DNA of 64,000 nucleotides. Origin: Salinivibrio kushneri (GTDB lineage: Bacteria > Pseudomonadota > Gammaproteobacteria > Enterobacterales > Vibrionaceae). The position numbers and the translations under genes were made by a program. The stretch is taken from the NCBI RefSeq assembly GCF_005280275.1, contig NZ_CP040021.1, positions 1,575,001 through 1,639,000 of the forward strand, given 5' to 3'. Below are positions 18,523 through 26,921 of this stretch, piece by piece (position 1 is the first letter of the stretch; each line of letters opens with the position of its first letter). Under the pieces are notes generated by a model. That model was not told where the DNA came from. It worked only from the letters and a program-made list of their open reading frames with translations, and made no database searches.

Positions 18523-19803
18523 ATGAGCACAAACACCCATTTTGACCGTGAACATATCTGGCACCCCTACACCTCAACGCTCGACCCTTTGCCTTGCTTA
18601 CCTGTCTCACACGCAAGCGGCGCCGAGCTACATCTTGAAGATGGCACCGTTCTGATTGATGGCATGTCATCATGGTGGGCAGCCATTCACGGCTACAACC
18701 ACCCTGCTTTAAACGCCGCAGCGCATCAGCAAATCGATAACATGTCGCATGTGATGTTTGGCGGTCTCACCCACCAGCCCGCGGTATCGCTTTGCGAGCG
18801 CTTGGTCGCGCATTCACCTGCGCCGCTCACGCAAGTGTTTTTGGCCGATTCAGGATCGGTATCAGTCGAAGTGGCGCTTAAAATGGCGATGCAATATTGG
18901 CAGGGACGCGGCGAGTCGCGCGCACAGTTTTTGACCTTGCGTCATGGCTATCATGGCGACACGTTCGCCGCCATGTCGGTGACGGATCCTGATAATTCGA
19001 TGCACAAACTCTACAAAGGGTTTCTGCCCCAGCATTATTTTGTGCCGTCGCCACAAAGCCGCTTTGACGGTGAGTGGAACCCTAACGACATACAGCCTAT
19101 GCGCGACGCACTCGCCGCCCATCACGGCCAACTGGCCGCGGTGATCTTAGAGCCCATCGTGCAAGGGGCAGGTGGAATGCGCTTTTATCATCCCGAATAC
19201 CTGCGTCAAGTGCGCGCTCTGTGCGATGAATTTGACGTACTGTTAATAGTGGATGAAATCGCGACTGGCTTTGGCCGAACAGGGAAACTATTTGCCTGCG
19301 ACCACGCGGGGATCAGCCCTGATATACTCTGCGTCGGTAAAGCACTGACCGGTGGCTACATGACCTTGGCCGCCACGCTAACCACCCGTCATGTGGCCGA
19401 TACCGTCTGCAGCGGTGATGCAGGCTGTTTTATGCACGGTCCCACCTTTATGGGCAATCCACTCGCGTGTGCCGTGGCCTGCGCCAGCATTGATACCTTG
19501 CTAGAAAGTGACTGGCCGCAGACGGTTGCGCACATCGAGCAACAGCTGAAAACTGGCTTAGCGCCTGCTCGCGCATTGGAATCTGTGGCGGACGTGCGTG
19601 TGCTTGGCGCAATTGGCGTGATAGAACTGACCGATCCGGTGAATCTGGCCGATATCCAGCCCTTGATGACCGCCCAAGGCATTTGGGTTCGCCCGTTCGG
19701 CAAACTGGTATATGTGATGCCACCTTATTGCATCCGCGACGACCAACTCCACCAACTCACCCAAGGCATGATCACCGCAATTAAGCAGTTTTTTGGTGAG
19801 TAG
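18523..19803 (+). CDS. bioA: Adenosylmethionine-8-amino-7-oxononanoate aminotransferase
   Basis: A 426-residue class III aminotransferase that makes 7,8-diaminopelargonate using SAM as amino donor. The PLP lysine is K273 in [19 protein letters not shown] and [16 protein letters not shown] are BioA hallmarks. The N-terminus matches E. coli BioA, so ATG 18523 is secure. It lies only 11 bases after the BirA operator and has no visible Shine-Dalgarno sequence. It is transcribed singly, away from bioBFCD, and ends in a strong terminator. Confidence 0.96.
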   Translation: MSTNTHFDREHIWHPYTSTLDPLPCLPVSHASGAELHLEDGTVLIDGMSSWWAAIHGYNHPALNAAAHQQIDNMSHVMFGGLTHQPAVSLCERLVAHSPAPLTQVFLADSGSVSVEVALKMAMQYWQGRGESRAQFLTLRHGYHGDTFAAMSVTDPDNSMHKLYKGFLPQHYFVPSPQSRFDGEWNPNDIQPMRDALAAHHGQLAAVILEPIVQGAGGMRFYHPEYLRQVRALCDEFDVLLIVDEIATGFGRTGKLFACDHAGISPDILCVGKALTGGYMTLAATLTTRHVADTVCSGDAGCFMHGPTFMGNPLACAVACASIDTLLESDWPQTVAHIEQQLKTGLAPARALESVADVRVLGAIGVIELTDPVNLADIQPLMTAQGIWVRPFGKLVYVMPPYCIRDDQLHQLTQGMITAIKQFFGE

Positions 19804-19822
19804 AGAGCCGATAACGCACACA

Positions 19823-19852
19823 CCGCCCCGTTGAAGATGGGGCGGTTTTTTT
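19823..19852 (+). terminator. Intrinsic terminator after bioA
   Basis: CCGCCCC (19823-19829) pairs with GGGGCGG (19839-19845) around a 9-base loop and is followed by seven T residues. Confidence 0.88.
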
Positions 19853-19886
19853 CTTTCTGGGAAAGCGAGCGGTGCGGCTTTGTGCG

Positions 19887-20312
19887 TTACTCGTAGAGGT
19901 ATCTTTCTTCAGTTTTGTCGGATGAGTAAGCGACCAATTCCCACTCAAAACCGGCTTTATCATAGAAGTACATCCGCTTGCGGTGGGTTTCGTGCGCCAT
20001 TGAGCCATTGGGTTGATAACCTTGTTCAAGCAGGCGTTCGCGGATGGTATCGATGTCATCAATGATCAGACCAATATGATTCACGCCTTGAGATTTATAG
20101 GTACTGCGTGGCTGTATGCTGGGCTCTGAACTTGGGTTGGGCTCTTGCAGTGCAAAGTAGCAGTGCTCATTGCCCACATGCACCCAACGATATCCTTTTG
20201 GCGATTGGGCATCTTGGCGAATTTTAAAATCGGGGACAGCCACCGCCAAAAACGCTAACGCCGCATCCATGTCTACCACAGTCATATTTACGTGTTCGAT
20301 TGTTGTCATCAT
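19887..20312 (-). CDS. VOC (glyoxalase/dioxygenase) family protein
   Basis: A 141-residue protein with two beta-alpha-beta-beta-beta modules of the vicinal oxygen chelate fold. Likely metal ligands are the histidine in IEHVNMTV, the histidine in VNHIGLII and the glutamate in FEWELVAY. The family covers glyoxalases, dioxygenases and antibiotic-resistance proteins, and I cannot choose among them. Tandem ATG codons at 20312 and 20309 both follow AAGGGAATG. It is leftward and stands alone. Confidence 0.8.
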   Translation of the reverse strand: MMTTIEHVNMTVVDMDAALAFLAVAVPDFKIRQDAQSPKGYRWVHVGNEHCYFALQEPNPSSEPSIQPRSTYKSQGVNHIGLIIDDIDTIRERLLEQGYQPNGSMAHETHRKRMYFYDKAGFEWELVAYSSDKTEERYLYE

Positions 20313-20440
20313 TCATTCCCTTTATCCGTGCTATCGAAAACTGAGCTTGGAAAGCTAACATCGAGAGCAAGGATAAAACCTCAATATAACTTGAGGTCAA
20401 CGAACAAAAACAAAATCAGTAGTCTGGGGAAACACTTAAA

Positions 20441-20983
20441 TCATGCTGCGGTATAGGTGTAGATCCAGTCGTCGTAACAAACACCGCCAATTGCAAAGGC
20501 ATCGGGGTCAATACGACTGAGTTGAAACCATACCTTTTCTAGCACACGCGCAGAGGCAAGATTGCCAGCGGTCACCGTCGCATTGATGATTCGCGCACCA
20601 ACACGATGGATGGCAAAATCGGTGACGGCCTGCAAAGACTCAGTCCCATAACCACGCCCGTGATAAGGCGGCAACAGTAAATAGCCGACTTCAGCAACAT
20701 CCTGCTCAAGCAAAAAGCCGGTGACGCCGATTGGCGTTTGCGTCGCCGTCTCTACGATTACCAAACACAACCAATGCTTAGCGTCAGGAGACCAGGGCGT
20801 AAGCCGTTGCTCAAATCGGGTTTCAATCTCATCCAGTGGCATAGGATCAAAACATTGCGCAATCACGGCATTGTCTGTGTGTAGGCGGTGGAACAACGGC
20901 CAGTCCGCTTTGATCATTGGCCGCATGCTCAGGCGTGGGGTTGTCAACGGAAACAGGCCCGCTTCCAGTGTTGTATTTGTCAT
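20441..20983 (-). CDS. GNAT acetyltransferase, RimJ/RimL type
   Basis: A 180-residue acetyltransferase. LTTPRLSMRPM near the N-terminus and the acetyl-CoA loop PYHGRGYGTESL (about 100-111) are typical of the RimJ/RimL branch, which acetylates protein N-termini or small amines. Its ATG overlaps the stop of the upstream efflux gene as ATGA, so the two are co-translated; a detoxification role alongside the pump is an inference. The substrate is unknown. Confidence 0.83.
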   Translation of the reverse strand: MTNTTLEAGLFPLTTPRLSMRPMIKADWPLFHRLHTDNAVIAQCFDPMPLDEIETRFEQRLTPWSPDAKHWLCLVIVETATQTPIGVTGFLLEQDVAEVGYLLLPPYHGRGYGTESLQAVTDFAIHRVGARIINATVTAGNLASARVLEKVWFQLSRIDPDAFAIGGVCYDDWIYTYTAA

Positions 20984-22194
20984 GATGCCTCACTCGGGGT
21001 ACTGGCCACGTTGACTTTCGGTGCCGCAAAACCGCGGAAGATATTGTGTACGGAAAGCAGCGCGCACACACCCACTACCACACCAAGGTGCCATGCTTCG
21101 CTAACGCCCAAGCTCAATAGCGCCATGCTCATCAACGCAGAAATAATCATCTGTCCGCCACCGGAGAGCGCAGCGACGGTACCGGCTTGGTTAGAGTAAG
21201 GCTGCATCACCTGCGACTGGGCGCACGGCAACGCAATCCCGTTGCCAAATACCATAAAGAACTGCCCGATCATCAGCAATAAAGGGTCCATCGGAGTCAG
21301 CCATAACCAAACCGCAGAGGTGAGCTGCATCATCGGTGCCATCAGTAGCATGCGCTTAGTACCCAAACGCGGGCGAATGCGCGACACTAGCGTACTACCT
21401 AGCAATAAGCCACACGTGGGAATAAGCGCCCACAGCGCATATTGATCCGAGGTCATCCCGATGCGCTCTTGCATTAAAAACGGCATCAGCGACACCGTGG
21501 TGATCACCAAGGTAAAGTTCAGCCAGCTAATACTGGCGAAATAGAGAAAGTATGGTGTTTTTAGCAGTGCGCCATAGCGGCCAAGTATCACCTTCACATT
21601 GGGCAAGGGTGAACGGGCGTGCATGCTCTCTTTGAACAGAAAAAACAGCACGCACCACACCAAGCTGGTGTACACCATCAGCAAAATAAAGATCGCCAGC
21701 CAGCCTAGATTATGGTTAACGAACCCGCCAATAACGGGCGCCACGATGGGCGTGAACGACGCCACCATAATCAAATACGACATCGCTTGCGGCAGTTGAT
21801 CCCCCGAATACGAGTCACGCGTAAAGGCGCGTGAGAGCACGGCACAGCAGCCGGTTCCCATTCCTTGAATACAGCGGCCAATGACCAACCCCGTGAAACT
21901 GGCGCTAAAGCTCACCATCACGGTTAAGCCAATCAAAGAGAGTAATACACCGGCTAACAATACACGGCGACGACCAAGCGCATCTGAGATAGGCCCATAA
22001 ATAAACTGTGATGGCCCGAACCCGAGTAGATAGGCAGAGATCAGTAGCTGGACATTGTCCATACTGAGGTTGAAATCACGAGCTATCCAGGGCAAAGACG
22101 GGAATACTAAGCCCATGCTGAATTGCCCAATACTGACGGTCAGGCATGCCAGCAATACGGGCGACCAATTAAATGGGCGACTAGCCGATTGCAT
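20980..22194 (-). CDS. Bcr/CflA/EmrD-type multidrug efflux MFS transporter
   Basis: A 404-residue inner-membrane protein with about twelve helices. The segment VQLLISAYLLGFGPSQFIYGPISDALGRRRV (motif A region about 50-80) and QGMGTGCCAVLSRAFTRD (motif C region) are characteristic of the drug:H+ antiporter-1 subgroup that includes Bcr and EmrD. It is the first gene of a two-gene unit with a GNAT acetyltransferase. Substrates cannot be predicted. Confidence 0.85.
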   Translation of the reverse strand: MQSASRPFNWSPVLLACLTVSIGQFSMGLVFPSLPWIARDFNLSMDNVQLLISAYLLGFGPSQFIYGPISDALGRRRVLLAGVLLSLIGLTVMVSFSASFTGLVIGRCIQGMGTGCCAVLSRAFTRDSYSGDQLPQAMSYLIMVASFTPIVAPVIGGFVNHNLGWLAIFILLMVYTSLVWCVLFFLFKESMHARSPLPNVKVILGRYGALLKTPYFLYFASISWLNFTLVITTVSLMPFLMQERIGMTSDQYALWALIPTCGLLLGSTLVSRIRPRLGTKRMLLMAPMMQLTSAVWLWLTPMDPLLLMIGQFFMVFGNGIALPCAQSQVMQPYSNQAGTVAALSGGGQMIISALMSMALLSLGVSEAWHLGVVVGVCALLSVHNIFRGFAAPKVNVASTPSEAS

Positions 22195-22368
22195 CCAGTT
22201 TCCTATGCGTTTTAGTGATGTGGGGAGGTAGACGTCGCGATCCTAGCACATCGTGGATCACCGATAGATCACTATGGTAACAGTAATAACTGTATGAGTG
22301 GTAAACAAATAGTGACGTTTGGCTATCGGCCAGCATTGCACTGACCGATTATATGGGGTGACGGTGAT

Positions 22369-23166
22369 TTAGAATGCTGGCTCTATGGTGCCATTGAAGG
22401 TGTCTTGCAAAAATTGACGTGTTTTGTCGGACTGGAATAACGCGAGTAATCGCTGATACGTCGGGTTATCTTGGTCATCTTTGCGCGCGGCCACTACCAT
22501 CACCGCGAGAGGCGCATTTTTGGATTCCAAGAAAATGCCCTGCTCGCTCGGATCAAGCCCGGATGACATCACATAGTTCATAGTGATCGCCGCGGCATCG
22601 ACATCTTGTAAGCTGCGCGGTAGTTGTGCGGCCTCGACTTCAACAAATTCGAGCTGTTTAGGGTTGGATTGAACGTCCTGAAGCGTGGCTTTAAAGCCAA
22701 CATTGTCAGCCAACGTAATCAACCCTGCGTCTTCCAGCAATAACAGCGCGCGACCGGCATTAGTCGGATCATTGGGGATCGCAATTTGTGCGCCATTTGC
22801 TAACGCCTCAATATCGTCGACTTTGTCAGAATAAATCCCCATTCGCATTAAAATTGAACGACCAATCGATACCAACTCGCTATCGTGGTTTTGGTTGAAA
22901 TTGTCGAGAAACGGCTGATGCTGATAACTATTTAAATCCAAGCTGCCATCCGCTAAGCCTGCATTAGGCGAGATATAGTCGGAGAACTCCACGACCTCAA
23001 CATCAATTCCCTCCTCTTTCGCTTGCTTAGCCACCGACTCAACCACTTGCGCGTGGGGACCTACCGTCGCGCCAATTTTAATCGTTTCATTCTCCTCAGC
23101 GCATCCTGAGAGCAATACCGCGACGAGCAGTGACGCGAGACTGACACCAAGTTGTTTTATCTTCAT
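22369..23166 (-). CDS. metQ: MetQ-like methionine-binding lipoprotein
   Basis: A 265-residue NlpA/MetQ-family substrate-binding lipoprotein. A signal peptide ends in the lipobox LLSGC, so Cys is lipidated and the protein is tethered in the periplasm. The family segments KIGATVGPHAQVVE, NSYQHQPFLDNF and IAIPNDPTNAGRALLLL are clear. In E. coli MetQ delivers D- and L-methionine to the MetNI ABC transporter. Neither metN nor metI is adjacent, so this is an orphan binding protein. I chose ATG 23166, giving the lipoprotein signal, over an upstream start at 23220. A MetJ-like box lies just upstream. Confidence 0.87.
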   Translation of the reverse strand: MKIKQLGVSLASLLVAVLLSGCAEENETIKIGATVGPHAQVVESVAKQAKEEGIDVEVVEFSDYISPNAGLADGSLDLNSYQHQPFLDNFNQNHDSELVSIGRSILMRMGIYSDKVDDIEALANGAQIAIPNDPTNAGRALLLLEDAGLITLADNVGFKATLQDVQSNPKQLEFVEVEAAQLPRSLQDVDAAAITMNYVMSSGLDPSEQGIFLESKNAPLAVMVVAARKDDQDNPTYQRLLALFQSDKTRQFLQDTFNGTIEPAF

Positions 23167-23186
23167 TCCCTTTACCTTTTTTGACC

Positions 23187-23210
23187 GGCCATTTAGACGT
23201 CCAGAATGCC
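23187..23210 (-). promoter_or_regulatory. Possible MetJ operator upstream of metQ
   Basis: GGACGTCT (minus strand, 23202-23195) matches 7 of 8 bases of the MetJ box AGACGTCT. The adjoining octamers on each side match 4 of 8. MetJ binds tandem 8-base boxes, so a three-box operator with one strong site is plausible. It lies about 30 bases before the start codon. Confidence 0.4.
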
Positions 23211-23258
23211 ACAGCAGCAATCAATGTCAATATGATTAGCGCCATCCAAAGCCTATCT

Positions 23259-23284
23259 TGATCGCATGCGCCCCACGACGCGTA
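23259..23284 (+). promoter_or_regulatory. ECF11-type (RpoE/ChrR) promoter candidate for the LON gene
   Basis: TGATCG (23259-23264) and CGTA (23281-23284) are 16 bases apart. As I recall, sigma factors partnered with ChrR recognise about TGATCC at -35 and CGTA at -10. The motif ends 38 bases before the LON start codon, and the cognate sigma gene lies two genes on. Confidence 0.5.
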
Positions 23285-23322
23285 GTGGGGAGCATGTTGA
23301 ATCAATAGAAGGAGGCATAAGT

Positions 23323-23892
23323 ATGACTAAGCTGTTTCCTTTGCCCCTGTTTTTGCTACCGGGTGGCAGGGCAAAACTGCGCATTTTTGAACCCCGTTAT
23401 TTACGCCTCGTCCGAGAGTGCTCTGCAAACCAAGAGGGGTTCGTGCTGGCAATGATGCAGGGAAAACGCCTGTACAAATACGGCACACTGGTCGACATTG
23501 TCGATTTTGAAACACTCTCTGACGGTTTATTGGGGATTACGATCGCCGGCCGTCAACGTGTGGAAATTCTATCGACCGATCAAGAAGCCGATAAGTTGTG
23601 GGTGGGTGACATACGGGCTCTCAATGATTGGCCTCATGACGAGTATTTGGATGATGACCAAGCCGACGATAAAGCGCATATTGCTGCCGGGCTAAAACAT
23701 GTCTTTGCGGCCCATCCTGAGCACGCAGAGCAATATGAGGCGGCCCCTTTCGACGACTTAACTTGGAGCTGTCAGCGTTGGCTGGAGATATTGCCGCTTT
23801 CTAATGCGCAAAAACAATGGTTTATAGCGCAAGAATCGGCAGAAGAAGCGAAACAATTCATCAGTCAGCTGCTCGAAGAGGAAGTCGAGTGA
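23323..23892 (+). CDS. LON substrate-binding-domain protein (PF02190 type)
   Basis: A 189-residue soluble protein made of the N-terminal substrate-recognition domain of Lon protease (KLFPLPLFLLPGGRAKLRIFEPRYLRLV) without ATPase or protease domains. Such stand-alone proteins may bind unfolded clients, but their role in bacteria is not settled. ATG 23323 follows a strong GGAGG; an upstream GTG at 23266 would overlap the promoter. The TGA stop is also the first three bases of the -35 element of the next gene. A matching sigma promoter upstream suggests co-regulation with the sigma/ChrR operon. Confidence 0.85.
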   Translation: MTKLFPLPLFLLPGGRAKLRIFEPRYLRLVRECSANQEGFVLAMMQGKRLYKYGTLVDIVDFETLSDGLLGITIAGRQRVEILSTDQEADKLWVGDIRALNDWPHDEYLDDDQADDKAHIAAGLKHVFAAHPEHAEQYEAAPFDDLTWSCQRWLEILPLSNAQKQWFIAQESAEEAKQFISQLLEEEVE

Positions 23893-23914
23893 TCCAATCA
23901 CTGCTACTCACGTA
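23890..23914 (+). promoter_or_regulatory. ECF11-type autoregulatory promoter candidate for the sigma gene
   Basis: TGATCC (23890-23895) and CGTA (23911-23914) are 15 bases apart and end 41 bases before the sigma start codon. The TGA stop codon of the LON gene forms the first half of the -35. ChrR-linked sigma factors are known to drive their own operon. Confidence 0.62.
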
Positions 23915-23955
23915 CTGGTAGCCAAATGGACGGCTACGACAGATAGGACTCAACT

Positions 23956-24588
23956 ATGACTGCGCCACAAACCATGTATACTGAGACCACCATTTCCAGA
24001 CGGGACACGCGTGCCAACATGACTGACGTGACGAAGGAAGAGTTGTCTGCATTATTATTAAAAGTCTCGGAGAAGCGCGACCGCGCCGCTTTTGAACGTC
24101 TTTTCCGGTTTTTTGGTCCCAAGATCCGCTCGTACGGTGCCAAGCACCTTCGTGCTGACGGCCAGGCGATGGAATTGGTACAAGAAACCATGTTAGTGGT
24201 GTGGCGCAAAGCCCACTTGTATAACTCGGACAAAGGCGCAGCGACCACGTGGGTGTTCACCATTATGCGTAATATTAGCTTTGATATGTTGCGTAAGGTG
24301 CAATCGAACCGGGAAGACAATTTCAGTGATGATATTTGGCCCGTGCTCGAATCCGGCCAGCAGGACAATGAATCGGATGCGGGTGCGCAATATATGATGG
24401 ATCAAGAGTTGCTGTCGTTCATTGATGAGTTACCCGACGTGCAACAACAAGTGGTAAGAGGCGTTTATCTGAAACAGCTTACCCATCAAGAGTTGTCAGA
24501 ACAGTTGAACGTGCCGCTGGGCACCGTAAAATCCCGATTGCGTTTAGGTCTGGAAAAGCTCCGCAATCACCTGGAGGTAAAACAATGA
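23956..24588 (+). CDS. ECF sigma factor, ChrR-partnered (ECF11/RpoE type)
   Basis: A 210-residue extracytoplasmic-function sigma factor. Region 2 covers about residues 38-105 (FERLFRFFGPKIRSYG...TWVFTIMRNISFDMLRK) and region 4 about 140-205 (LPDVQQQVVRGVYLKQLTHQELSEQLNVPLGTVKSRLR). It overlaps the downstream chrR gene as ATGA, the arrangement of Rhodobacter rpoE-chrR, whose sigma factor activates photolyase and other genes in response to singlet oxygen. The start at 23956 has AGGA upstream; an internal ATG at 24019 lacks one. The singlet-oxygen role is inferred from the family. Confidence 0.9.
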   Translation: MTAPQTMYTETTISRRDTRANMTDVTKEELSALLLKVSEKRDRAAFERLFRFFGPKIRSYGAKHLRADGQAMELVQETMLVVWRKAHLYNSDKGAATTWVFTIMRNISFDMLRKVQSNREDNFSDDIWPVLESGQQDNESDAGAQYMMDQELLSFIDELPDVQQQVVRGVYLKQLTHQELSEQLNVPLGTVKSRLRLGLEKLRNHLEVKQ

Positions 24589-25259
24589 TTAAATATCACC
24601 CATCGACCGATTTACTTGATGCGTTTGCAGCTGGCAAACTGCCCACCTCGATGGCGATTGCGTTGTCAGCGCATGTTGAGCTTTGCCAGGAATGCCAAGC
24701 ATATGTCGCCGCTGCAGAAGCTTCGCTTGCACAGACCGTGTTCGACGAGGAAGAAACGGCCGCTACTGATTGGGATTATGCGGCTGAAGACGAAATGCTT
24801 GCTGCCATTTTCGAAGATACGGCCGCCAATGATGGTGCCGTCGATGCACAAGCACCCGTCCGTTCAACACAAATAAGTGTCAGTGACAAAACCTACACAC
24901 TGCCACGCGCGCTACAACGCTTTAGTGATTCCAACTGGTCATCATTTGGCAAAGTGCAGCGCGCCCGGTTGAACCTTGATGAAGGGGCAACACGTGCCAG
25001 TTTCCTTCATATTGATGAAGGCGGCTCGGTGCCAGCGCACACCCACAAAGGTTATGAATTAACACTGCTGCTTGACGGTACCTTCGAAGATGAAAGCGGT
25101 GAATACGTGCCGGGCGATTTTATCTTGCTCGATAGTCGTCATCACCATACGCCATTCACCCAACAAGGCTGCCTATGCTACACGGTTGCGAATGCGCCGC
25201 TCTATTTCACTAAAGGCGTAAGCAAACTACTCAATACCGTGGGACATGCGATTTACTAA
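24585..25259 (+). CDS. chrR: ChrR-type zinc anti-sigma factor
   Basis: A 224-residue cytoplasmic anti-sigma factor. The N-terminal zinc-binding anti-sigma domain (about 1-85) has H5, H30, C34 and C37 in HVELCQEC, nearly the spacing of the Rhodobacter ligands. The C-terminal cupin domain (about 110-215) carries HTHKGYE and DSRHHHTPF, the metal-binding region needed for release in singlet oxygen. Its ATG overlaps the sigma stop, with GGAGG upstream, giving balanced expression. A strong terminator follows. Confidence 0.92.
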   Translation: MIKYHPSTDLLDAFAAGKLPTSMAIALSAHVELCQECQAYVAAAEASLAQTVFDEEETAATDWDYAAEDEMLAAIFEDTAANDGAVDAQAPVRSTQISVSDKTYTLPRALQRFSDSNWSSFGKVQRARLNLDEGATRASFLHIDEGGSVPAHTHKGYELTLLLDGTFEDESGEYVPGDFILLDSRHHHTPFTQQGCLCYTVANAPLYFTKGVSKLLNTVGHAIY

Positions 25260-25565
25260 AAATTTCTGTGTTAGTTGTTATCCTTCTGGCGGCTGCGAAG
25301 CCGCCTTTTTTTATGCTAAAGAGGCAAGAGAATGCATGCATTTACTCGGCGAAGCTCCCCGTTATCATCATTAATCTCGCAGCGATAACAGAATAATTAC
25401 ACCTGGTAAACCTTTACTTAATGACAACTCTCCGCCTCAACCCTACATAACTAGTGCAAAGTAGTAATTTTCCCTTTACATCAGGTGAATCAAACTGGTT
25501 TAATTCGTCACTTCTAACGATTCATTAACAGCCATTGATAATAAACACAGTGAAGTGAGAGTCAC
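25260..25565. other. Intergenic region between chrR and sstT
   Basis: It holds the chrR terminator (25288-25312) and then about 250 AT-rich bases upstream of sstT. No ORF with a ribosome site and no clear operator is visible. Confidence 0.5.
25288..25312 (+). terminator. Intrinsic terminator after chrR
   Basis: GGCGGCT (25288-25294) pairs with AGCCGCC (25299-25305) around GCGA, followed by seven T residues. Confidence 0.9.
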
Positions 25566-26783
25566 ATGAGTCAAACACAACTCGCCAGTGTCAGCCGAGG
25601 CAACTCGTTGGTACTTCAAATCCTTGTCGGTATTCTTGCCGGCGGTGTCCTTGCATACCTGTCTCCTGAGTGGGCAGCGAATGCAGGGCTGTTCGGACAA
25701 CTCTTTGTCAGCGCGTTGAAAGCCGTCGCCCCCATTTTGGTCTTCGTTTTAGTGGCAGCTTCCATTGCTAACCAAAAGCAAGGACAGCGCGCCAACATGC
25801 GTCCCATTATTGGTCTATATCTTGTCGGTACGCTGGCTGCCTCACTGACGGCAGTCACCATGAGTTTCTTATTCCCAACAACCTTGGAATTTGCCACCAC
25901 AGATGCCAGCATCACCCCACCAGAAGGGATTGGCCAGGTATTAAGCACCTTGCTTTTCAATATCGTGGACAATCCAGTCAGTGCATTGATGAACGGTAAC
26001 TACATCGGGATCCTCGCTTGGGCGATCGGTTTGGGGATTGCTTTGCACCACGCATCAAATGAAACCAAGCGCGTATTTTCCGACGTGTCAGAAGGCGTGT
26101 CGATGATCGTGCGCTTTGTGATCCGTTTTGCGCCTTTGGGTATCTTCGGTTTGGTCGCCAGCACACTGGCTAAAAGTGGCTTTGATGCCCTAGCAGGTTA
26201 TATGCACCTTCTCGGTGTGCTATTGGGTAGCATGTTCACCATCGCATTGGTGGTTAACCCAGCGATTGTGTACTTCAAAACAGGTCAAAACCCCTACCCA
26301 CTGGTTTTAAAATGCCTACGTGAAAGTGGCATAACCGCCTTCTTTACCCGTAGTTCAGCCGCTAACATCCCGGTGAATATGCAACTGTGCCGCCGTCTTG
26401 AGTTGGATGAAGACACCTACTCGGTTTCGATTCCACTGGGTGCAACCATTAACATGGGCGGTGCGGCGATCACCATTACCGTATTGACGTTGGCAGCAGT
26501 TCACACTTTGGGTATTGAGGTGGATATCGCCACCGCGGTGCTACTGAGTATTGTCGCGGCAGTATCAGCCTGTGGTGCATCTGGTGTGGCCGGCGGCTCA
26601 TTGCTGTTGATCCCACTGGCCTGTAACTTGTTCGGGATCCCACAAGAGATTGCTATGCAGGTGGTAGGGATTGGCTTTACCATTGGCGTCTTGCAAGATT
26701 CCGCGGAAACCGGCCTCAATAGCTCAACCGATGTGGTATTTACCGCAGCCGCTTGCATGGCTGAAGAAAGAAAAAATAGTTAA
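25566..26783 (+). CDS. sstT: Sodium:serine/threonine symporter
   Basis: A 405-residue inner-membrane transporter of the DAACS family. It imports serine and threonine with sodium. Family segments seen include [19 protein letters not shown] (about 258-276), [17 protein letters not shown] and [19 protein letters not shown] near the C-terminus, all as in SstT. A sodium-driven carrier fits a marine or halophilic host. It stands alone with its own terminator. Confidence 0.95.
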   Translation: MSQTQLASVSRGNSLVLQILVGILAGGVLAYLSPEWAANAGLFGQLFVSALKAVAPILVFVLVAASIANQKQGQRANMRPIIGLYLVGTLAASLTAVTMSFLFPTTLEFATTDASITPPEGIGQVLSTLLFNIVDNPVSALMNGNYIGILAWAIGLGIALHHASNETKRVFSDVSEGVSMIVRFVIRFAPLGIFGLVASTLAKSGFDALAGYMHLLGVLLGSMFTIALVVNPAIVYFKTGQNPYPLVLKCLRESGITAFFTRSSAANIPVNMQLCRRLELDEDTYSVSIPLGATINMGGAAITITVLTLAAVHTLGIEVDIATAVLLSIVAAVSACGASGVAGGSLLLIPLACNLFGIPQEIAMQVVGIGFTIGVLQDSAETGLNSSTDVVFTAAACMAEERKNS

Positions 26784-26810
26784 CATCGCTATTTAAAGAA
26801 ATACTTTCAC

Positions 26811-26840
26811 AAAAGCAGGTGCGAATCACCTGCTTTTTTT
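26811..26840 (+). terminator. Intrinsic terminator after sstT
   Basis: AAAAGCAGGTG (26811-26821) pairs with CACCTGCTTTT (26827-26837) around CGAAT, followed by further T residues. Confidence 0.9.
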
Positions 26841-26921
26841 ATCTCTGATAGACAGGACAAAGCCATCATTCAGGTTAGTTTTTCAGCGTTACCACGCGTC
26901 ATAGCACTGAAACGACGACGC

